Position numbers and translations under genes: made by a program. DNA of 64,000 bases from Roseibacillus sp. (GTDB lineage Bacteria; Verrucomicrobiota; Verrucomicrobiia; Verrucomicrobiales; Akkermansiaceae): contig NZAC01000049.1 in assembly GCA_002686085.1 (NCBI GenBank), positions 124,001 to 188,000 on the forward strand, given 5' to 3'. Positions 54,834-63,972 of the stretch are shown here, piece by piece (the stretch's first letter is position 1; the number at the start of each line of letters is the position of its first letter). Under the pieces are notes generated by a model. The model saw only the letters and a list, made by a program, of their open reading frames with translations, had not been told where the DNA came from and did not search any database.

Positions 54834-55246
54834 TAGTCAAGACGCCATTGCGATACTTGTTCAGCATCTTTCATATCAGAGAAAAATCCAGTTTCTTTGC
54901 AGGATTAAACTCTACCTGCCGGTCGGGGTGGGCGGCAAGGCAGAGAATGTCACCCGATGCGCGTAGCTTACTTTGCGCTTCCCTGAATTTTTACGTTTTT
55001 CGTGTCTGAGATTTCTGTTTCAGCCGGTAAGCCAACATCCATTTATATGCTTGTCTGATGCCCATGTAGTCGCCCAGGTAAACACAGTCCATCAGAGGAG
55101 GAGTGAGTTTGGCCACGCGCGAAAACCGGTTGCTATCAAGAGCTGATCCGTAGATGTTGCACTCTATCCACCTGCGTCATGGGAGAGCGGGTAGCGGGGT
55201 GGTGGCTCTGGCCTCGTCTGGGAGAGGCTTTGCCTTTAAAGTGAAC
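54834..55246. other. 413-bp gap between the module 2 genes
   Basis: The only gap over 300 bp in the window. It holds no intact gene on either strand. On the minus strand, 55176 to 54991 keeps one open frame (61 codons), which looks like a worn protein C-terminus and is listed separately. I see no hairpin terminator, tRNA or insertion-sequence end. The rest of the gap shows nothing I can name; it may hold the promoter of the DUF1501 gene at 54833. Confidence 0.6.
54991..55176 (-). pseudogene. possible C-terminal remnant of a BNR/sialidase-like protein
   Basis: Translated on the minus strand, the stretch reads RRWIECNIYGSALDSNRF, then VYLGDYMGIRQAYKWMLAYR, and stops at 54991. YLGDYMGI followed by AYxxWMxxR resembles the last blade of BNR-repeat/sialidase-type propellers, where GDYxGL/I and WxDxR are usual. 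A TGA at 55177-55179 interrupts the frame upstream. ATG 55092 could start a 33-residue peptide, which I doubt is expressed. It may be the remnant of a gene once inserted in module 2. Low confidence. Confidence 0.25.
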
Positions 55247-57586
55247 TCATTCTACCTGCATGAATTCATGGGTTCCGAGGAGAACCTGCGCATATCGAGC
55301 CCACGCTTTCTCATTATCTCCTGCTTCAGAGAGATAGTTCAGCCCTGCTTGCTTCTCGCTTGGCTCTGGTCGCCGCTGAAACAGGATCGAGTAAGCGAGA
55401 TCAAGTCGAGTCGCGTCATCAGGCGCTGACTGTCGCAAGCGTTGAGCGAGGCTTTCCGAACGGGCAATCATAAAGGGACTGTTGAGGATAAACAGGTATT
55501 GCTGAGGAACTGTGCTTTCCGTGCGTGCTGCGCTGGAGGAGCGCGGAGCGGGAAAGTCGAAAATTCGAAGAAATTCTTCCGAAATCGATCGATCGAAGTT
55601 CCTGCTGATTTTTCCGTAGATCGTTCGGCGGGTGCTTTGGAGGACATGCTCGTCCGGAGCCCCGCCTACTTTTGAATCAAGGTCTCCGCTGACGGCGAGG
55701 AGGCTGTCTCTCCAGGCCTCGATATCAAGCCGTCGGGGGTTCATGCGCCAGAGAAGGCGGTTGTCTCCATCCTTGGCGAAGGATTCGGCAGCATAGGTTG
55801 TACTTTGCTGCCAGGTGCTCGACAGCATGATCTCGCGGTGCAATTTTTTCATAGACCAACCAGTTTCAATGAAGGTGGCAGCCAGCCAGTCGAGCAGGGC
55901 CGGATGGGTTGGTTTTTGTCCGATCACACCGAAGTTGCTGGGAGAACGGACCAAGGCACGGCCAAAGTGCTGAAGCCATATCCGGTTTACCATTACCCGG
56001 GCCGTGAGAGGGTTACGAGGGTCGGCAACAGCCTCTGCCAATTGTCTGCGGCCTGACCCATCGGTAAAGTGAGGACGTTCAGGCCCCGCCACGATTTCAA
56101 GAAATTTGCGGGGAGCAACCGGTCCCTTTTTTCGCAGGTCTCCCCGAATCGCTATGTGCATATCTCCACTGCCTGATTCGCCGAGTCCATGTGCACTTGC
56201 GGGTTTGGGGGGAAGAGCGGATTTAATCTTATCGAGTTGGTTTCGCAGGACCTTCAGCTCCTGAGACGCAGATTCGGAGAGCTTGGACTCGACGTCCTTA
56301 CGCGATACTTTCAGTTCCTGGGATTTTTGTTCGAGAAATTCGTGTATAACTTTTTCCTGAGCCTTTATCCCGGCTTGGATCGTAGTGAAGACATTGCGCT
56401 CCGCCTCGCTGGCGACTGGGATATCCCGAGTCTTCGAGTTCCGGAAAATGCCCGCGATCGCATAATAATCAGCGGCAGTGATGGGGTCGAATTTATGGTC
56501 ATGACAGCGTGCGCAGGCTGCAGTGAGAGCGAGGAAGGCGCGCGAAAATGTATCAACCCTGTCTGCGAGGGTTTCTGCCTCAGCCTGAGCTTTGGATTCA
56601 GGATCTCCACCGTCCGAGGTGTAGGTTGGGCCTACCGCGAAAAAGCCGGTCGCCAAGGCATGTCCTTCACCGAGAAGGTCTCCTGCAATCTGGTGTTTTA
56701 CAAATTGATCGTATGGAAGGTCAGAGTTGAAGGCATTGACTACCCAGTCGCGGTAGCGCCATGCGTTGGGCAGAGGCTTGCTGTCCTGGGATGCTCCCAT
56801 TCCGTCACTGTAGCGGGCCACGTCGAGCCAATGTCTACCCCAGCGCTCCCCGTAATGCGGAGATTCAAGCAGTCGGTCAATTACCCGGGCAAAAGCGCCG
56901 GGGGCCGTATCTTCAATGAATGCCTCGACCTCTTTGGGGTTGGGGGGGAGTCCCGTAAGGGTGAAGTAAGCGCGCCGGATGAGCGTACGCCTGTCGGCGG
57001 GGGGGGCGGGCCGCACACCGCTACCCTCCATCCGGGCAAGGATGAAAGAGTCAATCGGGCTAAGAAGATTTCTATCTGTAGATTGCACTGGAGGTTTGGG
57101 CTTGTTCAGAGGTCGGAAAGCCCAGTGCTCCCTGCGAAACTTTTCAAAATCGTATGAAGCATCCTTTGTGGCAACCTTGCTGCCGTCTTCTGGAAGGGGA
57201 GATCCCAAGGCAATCCAAGTCGCGAGGTAGTTCACCGCTGTTTCAGGCAGTTTCTTTTTTGGAGGCATTTCAAGGTCCTCGACCTGGTAGCGGACCACCT
57301 TGATGAGCAGACTTTCGTCGGGTTTTCCCGGAACGAGCAGGGCCCCACTGTCTCCACCACTGAGAATCCCCGCTTTGCTGTCGAGATAGAGCGATCCCTT
57401 CAGCTTCGAGGCCTTACTCGAATGGCATTCGTAGCAATGAGTGACGAGAATCGGCCTGACGTGATTTTCGAAATAGTGAATGCCCTCCTCGGTTGGAGGG
57501 GCGGCTCTAAGTAAGCTGCCAGCAAGAACGCCAACGGCCGCAAGGACAGCAAGCCTTGAGATAAAGCCGCTAGAGGAACGAAGCAT
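55247..57586 (-). CDS. PSCyt1-DUF1549-DUF1553 cytochrome protein, module 2
   Basis: Signal peptide (FISRLAVLAAVGVLAGSLL), PSCyt1 domain with haem motif HCYECHSSKASKL (Cys about residue 51) and LEMPPKKKLPE, DUF1549 with second motif CARCHDHKFDPIT (about residue 358), then DUF1553 (ARVMVNRIWLQHFGRALV; LLDWLAATFIETGWSMKKL). The linker at about residues 380-450 is a charged coiled-coil-like region (EKVIHEFLEQKSQELKVS). It has 779 residues and no LamG insertion. A NarL-type response regulator gene ends 40 bp upstream of its start, on the same strand. Confidence 0.93.
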   Translation of the reverse strand: MLRSSSGFISRLAVLAAVGVLAGSLLRAAPPTEEGIHYFENHVRPILVTHCYECHSSKASKLKGSLYLDSKAGILSGGDSGALLVPGKPDESLLIKVVRYQVEDLEMPPKKKLPETAVNYLATWIALGSPLPEDGSKVATKDASYDFEKFRREHWAFRPLNKPKPPVQSTDRNLLSPIDSFILARMEGSGVRPAPPADRRTLIRRAYFTLTGLPPNPKEVEAFIEDTAPGAFARVIDRLLESPHYGERWGRHWLDVARYSDGMGASQDSKPLPNAWRYRDWVVNAFNSDLPYDQFVKHQIAGDLLGEGHALATGFFAVGPTYTSDGGDPESKAQAEAETLADRVDTFSRAFLALTAACARCHDHKFDPITAADYYAIAGIFRNSKTRDIPVASEAERNVFTTIQAGIKAQEKVIHEFLEQKSQELKVSRKDVESKLSESASQELKVLRNQLDKIKSALPPKPASAHGLGESGSGDMHIAIRGDLRKKGPVAPRKFLEIVAGPERPHFTDGSGRRQLAEAVADPRNPLTARVMVNRIWLQHFGRALVRSPSNFGVIGQKPTHPALLDWLAATFIETGWSMKKLHREIMLSSTWQQSTTYAAESFAKDGDNRLLWRMNPRRLDIEAWRDSLLAVSGDLDSKVGGAPDEHVLQSTRRTIYGKISRNFDRSISEEFLRIFDFPAPRSSSAARTESTVPQQYLFILNSPFMIARSESLAQRLRQSAPDDATRLDLAYSILFQRRPEPSEKQAGLNYLSEAGDNEKAWARYAQVLLGTHEFMQVE

Positions 57587-57626
57587 TGGTTGTAATCTTC
57601 AGGCCGGACCAAGTCCCAACGACGGG

Positions 57627-58298
57627 CTACTTATTCCAAGGTGCCCGCTCAAGGGAGTCACGGTATTTCATTGCTGCCTCAGTACGAGATCGAACGTGTA
57701 GCTTCTCATAGATGTGCTTCAGGTGAACGCGAACAGTTTCGACGCTGATCGAGAGTTCAGCGGCAATTTCCTTGTTTGCAAGACCTCGGGCGACAAGTTG
57801 CACGATTTCAGTTTCACGCTTGGAGAGGTTAAAGGCCTGACTTGCCTCGCTACTGGCGGGGCGATGAAAGGCTTCGACGACGAGCCGAGCGATCTCGGCT
57901 GACATTGGCGCCCCTCCTGCGCGAACTTCGAAGATCGCACGACAAAGATCATCGGGCGAAGCATTCTTGAGGAGATAGCCGGAGGCCCCTGCCTGCAGGG
58001 CATCGAAAATCTTCTTATCATCGTCGTGCACGGTGAGCATGATCACGTCGATGTCGGGGTGAGTGCCCTTTACCTGTATTGTTGCTTCGATTCCAGACAT
58101 CCCCGGCAGGCTGATGTCCATCAGTATAACATCAGGTCCACCGTTCTCGATGGCCTTCAAGCCATCCTCGGCGTTTTCCCAGACACCAAAAGTTTCGATG
58201 CCGTCCATGGCGTCGACGATCTTTCGAACAAGTTTTCCGAGCGCTGGAGTGTCCTCAATGACGGCGACCTTGATGGGTTCTCGATTAACGGTTGGCAT
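57627..58298 (-). CDS. NarL/FixJ-type response regulator
   Basis: Receiver domain (residues about 8-122) with acidic pocket VIEDTP, phosphoacceptor Asp in [13 protein letters not shown], Thr in IMLTVHDDD and Lys in [10 protein letters not shown], then a LuxR-type helix-turn-helix ([40 protein letters not shown]). Its 223 residues are standard. No histidine kinase gene is in the window, so its sensor is elsewhere. It lies between cytochrome modules 3 and 2 on the same strand, and may control them. The regulatory link is inference from position. Confidence 0.93.
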   Translation of the reverse strand: MPTVNREPIKVAVIEDTPALGKLVRKIVDAMDGIETFGVWENAEDGLKAIENGGPDVILMDISLPGMSGIEATIQVKGTHPDIDVIMLTVHDDDKKIFDALQAGASGYLLKNASPDDLCRAIFEVRAGGAPMSAEIARLVVEAFHRPASSEASQAFNLSKRETEIVQLVARGLANKEIAAELSISVETVRVHLKHIYEKLHVRSRTEAAMKYRDSLERAPWNK

Positions 58299-58474
58299 AA
58301 CGGGAAGGGGAAGGGTCGCCCCGGAGAGGAATCAGTTCAACGCAAAACCACCGGTATTTCCGGGAAATTGGAGATAGAGGCAGCTTTGCCGTGAAGAGAG
58401 AGCAGTCAGGCATTGCGAGGAAACGGGTCGGGACCGGCTTCGGAACGCCCGGAAGGAGCTTCTCTTCCGCAGGG

Positions 58475-59932
58475 TCAGGACAGTAAGTCATGAATCACCT
58501 TTGACTCCCGGGTCAAGCTGGTGAGGCGTTTGTCCGCGCCTCCGTGACGATGGGTCAGCTTGAGATGGTTTATGCCGAAAAGGTGAAGCAGGGTTGCGTG
58601 GAAGTCGTTTACGTGAACAGGGTTATGAGCGGGTTCCCAGCCGATGTCGTCTGTTTCCCCGTAGCTGAAGCCGGGTTTTACCCCACCGCCAGCCATGAAC
58701 ATGGTGAAAGCGTTGGGATGGTGATCGCGTCCGGTATTGGGCTTACGGCCTGGGCGATTTTCGCCAAGGGGGGTGCGTCCAAATTCTCCTCCCCAGACTA
58801 CAAGAGTCTCGTCGAGGAGGCCCCGTTCCTTGAGGTCAGTGATCAAGGCGGCTACCGGTTGGTCACTCATTCCGGCGTTAAATTCAAGTTCGCTGTCGAG
58901 GTTGGAGTGCTGGTCCCATGATGCGTGAATGAGGTTTACGAAGCGAACACCTCGTTCCGCAAGACGTCTGGCCAGGAGGCAGTTTCGCGCGAAGGTGCTC
59001 CATGTGCGCGAGCTGCCTTTACCTCTTCCTCCCGTGGCGGGGTCATCACGGTTTAGTCCATAGGCTTCTATAGTTTGCTCAGATTCACCTGAGAGGTCTG
59101 CGAGCTCAGGTGCGGCGCTCTGCATTCGGAAAGCCAGTTCGTAGGCTGCGATCCTGCTCTCAATTTCTGGATCGCGGATAGCGTCATGAGCAATCCCATT
59201 CAGTTTACGCAAGGCATCAAGTCCCCGTCTCTGAACTTCCGGAGAGATGCCGTCGGGGTTACGAAGGTTGAGAACAGGTTCATCACCGTTACGGAAACGC
59301 ACTCCGGCAAAGCTGGATGGAAGGAATCCGCTTTGATAGAGGGTTGCGCCTCCGCTCGATCCACGACCTGCCAGAAGAACGACATAGCCTGGAAGGTTTT
59401 CATTTTCACTTCCCAGTCCGTATGTCAGCCACGAGCCGATCGAAGGAAGTCCGAAGTGCGGTTCTCCACACTGCATCATCAGCTGTCCGGGATGATGATT
59501 AAACTGAGTTGTGTGCATGCTTTTGATCATGCAGAGGTCATCTGCACAGGAGGCCAGATGAGGAAGGAGGTCCGAGAACCACAGGCCGGCCTGCCCATGC
59601 TGGCTGAAAGCTCGTTTGCTTCCCATGAGGGTTGCGCTTTCCTTCTTAAGAAAGGCAAAACGCATCTTCTCAAGGATCAAGGGATCCATTTTTTTGCCAT
59701 CGAGCTCGTTGAGTTTCGGCTTGTAGTCGAAGAGATCCAGTTGGGAAGGAGCACCTGCCATGAAAAGAAAGATGCAGCGTTTTGCCCGGGGAGCAAAATG
59801 GGTGAGGGCGCTTTCGGCAGCACGGGCATCTGACCCAAGCATATGAGCGAGTGCGAGACCGCCCAGACCGCTGGCGGAGGTGGCAAGGAAATCTCTTCGA
59901 GTTCGGAGGTAAAATTCTTCAGGAGATATCAT
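58475..59932 (-). CDS. DUF1501 protein, module 3
   Basis: Tat signal RTRRDFLATSASGLGG from ATG 59932; a longer frame to 60004 overlaps the upstream gene and I reject it. DUF1501 motifs are CIFLFMAGAPSQLDLFDYKP, VVWGGEFGRTPLGE, GRDHHPNAF and HVNDFHATLLHLFGINH. It has 485 residues. It starts 14 bp after the stop of the module 3 cytochrome gene, so the pair is surely co-transcribed. The catalytic activity of the family is not established. Confidence 0.93.
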   Translation of the reverse strand: MISPEEFYLRTRRDFLATSASGLGGLALAHMLGSDARAAESALTHFAPRAKRCIFLFMAGAPSQLDLFDYKPKLNELDGKKMDPLILEKMRFAFLKKESATLMGSKRAFSQHGQAGLWFSDLLPHLASCADDLCMIKSMHTTQFNHHPGQLMMQCGEPHFGLPSIGSWLTYGLGSENENLPGYVVLLAGRGSSGGATLYQSGFLPSSFAGVRFRNGDEPVLNLRNPDGISPEVQRRGLDALRKLNGIAHDAIRDPEIESRIAAYELAFRMQSAAPELADLSGESEQTIEAYGLNRDDPATGGRGKGSSRTWSTFARNCLLARRLAERGVRFVNLIHASWDQHSNLDSELEFNAGMSDQPVAALITDLKERGLLDETLVVWGGEFGRTPLGENRPGRKPNTGRDHHPNAFTMFMAGGGVKPGFSYGETDDIGWEPAHNPVHVNDFHATLLHLFGINHLKLTHRHGGADKRLTSLTRESKVIHDLLS

Positions 59933-59946
59933 GGCGAGGATTCTGC

Positions 59947-62181
59947 CTAGGGGCAGGTGATGAACTCGTCGAGGTTCGTGATAATCCGGACGGTAGCCGT
60001 CCAAGCGGCCAGGCTGGGCTTACTTTCACCACAAAGCTCCAGTGTCTGGTCGGGGTGATCAAGGTAGTGTGAAAGGTTTTCCTTGAGCAGGCCGAGGGCA
60101 ATATCGAGCTCCTTGGGTTCCGGGAGCCGGGACAGGGTCAGTTTGAAGAGATGCTCTAGCCTCTGCTGGTTATTAGTGAGAGCAGGGTTCTCTTCGATCC
60201 GCCGTGCAAGGGCCTGACTCGCTTCATGAAAAACAATGTTCTGAAGAGTAGTTAGCGCCATGAGAGGGGTGTTGGAAACGTTTCGCTGGGTAATCGAGAT
60301 GTTAGAGTCTGGGCAGTCAAACGTCATAAGGTTTGGAGCCGGTGCGGTACGTTTGAAGAAGGTATACATCCCCCGTCTGTAGCGGTTGCCACCCTTGCTG
60401 ACATTCCATTTGAAGTTATTAGCGAAGCTTTGCGCTGCAACATCTGCAGGAATAGGAGGGAATTGGCTTTCTCCCCCCGTCTCTGTATTCAGGAGGCCTG
60501 CGACGGAAAGGTGCAGATCCCTGATGATTTCAGCTTCCACACGCTTGCGGTTCTGCCGGTGAAGGAGCCGGTTGTCAGGGTCGCTGCCGGCATACTCCAA
60601 CCGGTGTCTTGATGATTGACGATAGGTTTGGGAAGTGACGATTTTCCTGATGAGTTCCTTGCGGCTCCATCCTTTTGTAATGAAGAAATCCGCGAGCCAG
60701 CTCAGTAGTTCAGGGTGTGACGGGCTCTGACCCTGAGAGCCAAAGTTCTCCGGTGAGGGAACAAGCCCATTCCCGAAAAGGTGCAGCCAGATAGTATTGG
60801 TCGTGACCCTCGCCATAAGCGGGTTGTCCCGGCTGATGAGCCACTTGGCCAGATCCATTCTGCTGGGATTGTCCGCGGGAGATTTCAGAGGGTGAAGAGA
60901 GGAGATTCCTCCTGGTGGAATAGCTCCTTTCTCTGTCTCGGGTTGCAGAAAGTCCCCCCGATGAAAGAGGTAGGTCTTCCGTTTGCCATGTCCCGTCATT
61001 ACTGGCGCTTTCAGGGTCTTCCCCGTGTCGAGAGAGACCTGCACCTCTCCTTCGTCAGCTTCATTGAAAAAGGCATAGATACGATAGAAGTCGGCCTGAG
61101 TGAGGGGATCGTAAGGGTGGTCGTGGCACTGTGCGCATTCGAGGGTGAGCCCCAGCCATGTCCGTGTTGTAGTGGCAACCCGGTCAATGACGCGTTTTAC
61201 CCTGTCTTCTTCCTGGTCAGTCCCACCCTCTGTGTTCCGCAGCGTCTGGCGATGAAATCCCGTGGCAAGATGTTGTGATGGGTCAGCATCTTCCAGAAGG
61301 TCACCTGCGAGCTGCTCGATGGTGAATTGGTCAAAAGGCATGTCCTCATTGATGGAACGAATGACCCAGTCGCGCCAGAGCCATGCGTTGGGGCGCGGAT
61401 TGTCTTTTTCGTATCCGTCACTGTCTGCATAGCGAGCCTGGTCGAGCCAATGGCGGCCCCATCTCTCTCCGAAGTGAGGAGATGCGAGGAGTCGGTCTAC
61501 TTCAGAATTCAGGGCAATTTCCGGATCCGTCTGCCAGGCATTCAGGAACGATTGCAGTTCCTCTACTGTTGGAGGGAGACCTGTGATGTCGAGACAGAGG
61601 CGTCGGAGTAATGTCCCGGGCTTGGCCGGAGAAGAGGGGGTCAAGTTCTCTTTTTCAATTCGATGCAGGATGAAGTGATCGATTTCGTTGACAGGCCAAT
61701 CTTGCCTCTGGACTTCCGGAGGTGAGGTTTTCAGGAGAGGCAGGTAGGCCCAGTGTTCGGGCCAGTGTGCGCCCTGTTTGATCCAATTCTGAATGAGTGT
61801 GATTTCCCTTTTATCGAGAGGGCTTTTCGGGGGCATACGAAGGTCGGAGTCCTGATGAGTCAGACGGAGAAAGAGCTCGCTTTCTTCCGGCCTCCCCGAC
61901 ATGAGGAGCGGTTCACCTGACTTTCCCCCGGCCAGCGCCAGGGTGCGGCTAGTCAGGTTTAGGTCGCCCCGTTGCTTGACTCCCCCATGACATTCGGCGC
62001 AATGCTTGTTGAATAATGGCTGTATATCCCTGTTGAAATCTACGGGCTCTGCTCCCCCGCGCACGGAGGCGGCAAGAATCAGGGCAAGAGAGATGCAGGA
62101 CGTGGAGGCCAGTTTCAAATAGACGCCTTGGGTTTGCTTCAAAAATGGTGATTTTTTCGGAGTAAACAAGAAGCTTTCCAC
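59947..62181 (-). CDS. PSCyt1-DUF1549-DUF1553 cytochrome protein, module 3
   Basis: From GTG 62181 there is a signal-peptide-like segment (SCISLALILAASVRGGAE), a PSCyt1 domain (haem motif HCAECHGGVKQRG, Cys about residue 61; LRMPPKSPLDKRE), DUF1549 with second motif CAQCHDHPYDPLT (about residue 350) and DUF1553 (ARVTTNTIWLHLFGNGLV; LLSWLADFFITKGWSRKEL). It has 744 residues, no LamG insertion and a short linker. No ATG lies near the family start, so a GTG start is assumed. It is divergent from the PhyH-type gene by 49 bp and is the first gene of the leftward block. Confidence 0.93.
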   Translation of the reverse strand: MESFLFTPKKSPFLKQTQGVYLKLASTSCISLALILAASVRGGAEPVDFNRDIQPLFNKHCAECHGGVKQRGDLNLTSRTLALAGGKSGEPLLMSGRPEESELFLRLTHQDSDLRMPPKSPLDKREITLIQNWIKQGAHWPEHWAYLPLLKTSPPEVQRQDWPVNEIDHFILHRIEKENLTPSSPAKPGTLLRRLCLDITGLPPTVEELQSFLNAWQTDPEIALNSEVDRLLASPHFGERWGRHWLDQARYADSDGYEKDNPRPNAWLWRDWVIRSINEDMPFDQFTIEQLAGDLLEDADPSQHLATGFHRQTLRNTEGGTDQEEDRVKRVIDRVATTTRTWLGLTLECAQCHDHPYDPLTQADFYRIYAFFNEADEGEVQVSLDTGKTLKAPVMTGHGKRKTYLFHRGDFLQPETEKGAIPPGGISSLHPLKSPADNPSRMDLAKWLISRDNPLMARVTTNTIWLHLFGNGLVPSPENFGSQGQSPSHPELLSWLADFFITKGWSRKELIRKIVTSQTYRQSSRHRLEYAGSDPDNRLLHRQNRKRVEAEIIRDLHLSVAGLLNTETGGESQFPPIPADVAAQSFANNFKWNVSKGGNRYRRGMYTFFKRTAPAPNLMTFDCPDSNISITQRNVSNTPLMALTTLQNIVFHEASQALARRIEENPALTNNQQRLEHLFKLTLSRLPEPKELDIALGLLKENLSHYLDHPDQTLELCGESKPSLAAWTATVRIITNLDEFITCP

Positions 62182-62230
62182 CGGACCTTCAAGCCGTCAG
62201 GCTCCTAGGGTTCAGCGAACGTAAGAACCC

Positions 62231-63070
62231 ATGGGCATCTTTACCAGCGATCAACTTGCAGCATTTAACCGGGATGGATACCTGCTTGTCAGGGGGCTAT
62301 TTGGTGAGGAGGAAATCAGGCTTCTTGGGGAAACCGCCCGAAATGATCACGCAATGGACCAAGCCTCTTCCACCATGGATGACGGAGAAGGCAACAATGT
62401 CAGATTGTCCCTTTGGAACCATCCAGGCGACGGAGTGTATGGAATGGTTGCACGGTGCAGGAGAGTTGTGGACGGGGTGGAGGAAATTCTCGGAGACGAA
62501 GTTTACCATTATCACTCCAAGATGATTTTGAAGGATGCCAAGGTCGGAGGCGCCTGGGCGTGGCACCAGGATTATGGCTACTGGTATCAGAACGGCCTTC
62601 TGTTCCCCGACCTTGTGAGTGTCATGATCGCAGTGGATCCCGCTACAAGGGAGAATGGCTGCCTGCAGGTTTTGCGTGGCTCTCACCGGATGGGGCGGGT
62701 GAACCACACCCTTTCCGGTGAACAGGCTGGCGCTGACATGGAGCAGGTAGATGAGGCCCGCCGGCGCCTGGAGACAGTTCATTGTGAGATGTCTGCGGGC
62801 GACGCCCTCTTTTTTCATTCAAATACCCTGCATTGTTCGGCGGCAAACAATTCCGATCACTCTCGGTGGGCATTAATTTGCTGTTACAACACAAGAAGCA
62901 ACGATCCTTTCAAGGACTCGCATCATCCCGGATATACGCCGCTCTCTAAAGTTGATGATGAGATGGTGCTCAAAGTGGGACGGGACGATGCGCAGCGCTC
63001 TAGTGTGGCCTTCGCAAACCTGGTTGACGAGGACCAGAGTGCGAAGAGTCTCTCAAGCAAAGATTCGTGA
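62231..63070 (+). CDS. phytanoyl-CoA dioxygenase (PhyH) family protein
   Basis: Fe(II)/2-oxoglutarate oxygenase of the PhyH type. The metal triad is HQDYGYWYQ (His-x-Asp) and the distal His in FHSNTLHCSAANNS, with the 2-oxoglutarate-binding Arg probably in DHSRWALI. The start FTSDQLAAFNRDGYLLVRGLF, read in two parts, is the family N-terminus. Its 279 residues are normal. It is followed 80 bp later by a sugar isomerase-like gene on the same strand, a pairing often seen near catabolic clusters. Substrate unknown; PhyH enzymes hydroxylate many small molecules, not only phytanoyl-CoA. Confidence 0.93.
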   Translation: MGIFTSDQLAAFNRDGYLLVRGLFGEEEIRLLGETARNDHAMDQASSTMDDGEGNNVRLSLWNHPGDGVYGMVARCRRVVDGVEEILGDEVYHYHSKMILKDAKVGGAWAWHQDYGYWYQNGLLFPDLVSVMIAVDPATRENGCLQVLRGSHRMGRVNHTLSGEQAGADMEQVDEARRRLETVHCEMSAGDALFFHSNTLHCSAANNSDHSRWALICCYNTRSNDPFKDSHHPGYTPLSKVDDEMVLKVGRDDAQRSSVAFANLVDEDQSAKSLSSKDS

Positions 63071-63150
63071 CAACTAGTGAGCAATGCCGATAACCCTTAC
63101 CGCCAGAGAGTTACCACCGGATATTAGACACAAGCCCATATATCAGAATC

Positions 63151-63972
63151 ATGAAACTTGGAATTATCAACAGCGCGTTCGACCAAGCAGGAGTCGATAC
63201 GAAAACAGGACTAGAACATATTGCCCGGATCGGTTTCGACTCAGTGGATATTTTTACTGAAGCGATGACCATTGAACAGGAAGAGATCGATCTTATACAA
63301 AGGACATGCGACGATAATGATCTGCCCATCGTGTCCACCGTGGTCGTTTCAGCTGGACTGGTTGACTTTAATGATCCGGTTCGGGATTATCATGTGGAGA
63401 GGGCCAATCGATTCGTGGATCTCGGACAGACCTTCAATTCAAATAATCTTCTGCTGGTGCTTGGAGAGTATATCTGGCAACGGGAAGTGATTCCACCCGA
63501 AGCGCAGTGGGAGTGGGGTGTGGAAGGAGTGAGAAAAATCGGTGAGTATGCTGGCGAGCGAGGCATGGAGATTGCTCTTGAGCTTGAACCGTTCAGGCTC
63601 AGCCTTCTCAATAGCGTTCCCAAGATGGCTCAGTTTATCGATGACTGTGGTCTGCCTAACGTGAAGGCCAATATTGATATCAGTCATCTCGTCCTGGCGG
63701 ATACCCCTCCCGATGCTCTCGAGCTTCTCAAAGGAAAGGCAACTCATGTACATATCAGTGACTGTGACGGTAAGGTGCATGGAGACCTTCCTCCCGGGCG
63801 GGGAGTAGTCAAATTTGCTCCTTACCTGCAAGCGATCAAGGACCTTGAGTTCGATGGAGCTGTTTCGCTGGAGCTGGAGTATTCACCAGATCCCGAAAAA
63901 ATCGTTGAGTGGGTTGAGGAAGCTTACAACGCCACGGACAGTCTCATGGAGCAAGTTGGACTACGAGGATAG
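63151..63972 (+). CDS. sugar phosphate isomerase/epimerase-like TIM-barrel protein
   Basis: Xylose-isomerase-like TIM barrel (AP_endonuc_2 superfamily). Metal ligands are visible as Glu in ALELEPFRL, Asp and His in ANIDISHLV, His in THVHISDCDGKVHGD and Glu in VSLELEYSPD. Its 273 residues are standard. Members act as epimerases, isomerases or lyases on sugars, inositols and keto-sugars, including 3-keto-glycosides in some cases. It follows the PhyH gene. The substrate cannot be assigned. Confidence 0.92.
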   Translation: MKLGIINSAFDQAGVDTKTGLEHIARIGFDSVDIFTEAMTIEQEEIDLIQRTCDDNDLPIVSTVVVSAGLVDFNDPVRDYHVERANRFVDLGQTFNSNNLLLVLGEYIWQREVIPPEAQWEWGVEGVRKIGEYAGERGMEIALELEPFRLSLLNSVPKMAQFIDDCGLPNVKANIDISHLVLADTPPDALELLKGKATHVHISDCDGKVHGDLPPGRGVVKFAPYLQAIKDLEFDGAVSLELEYSPDPEKIVEWVEEAYNATDSLMEQVGLRG

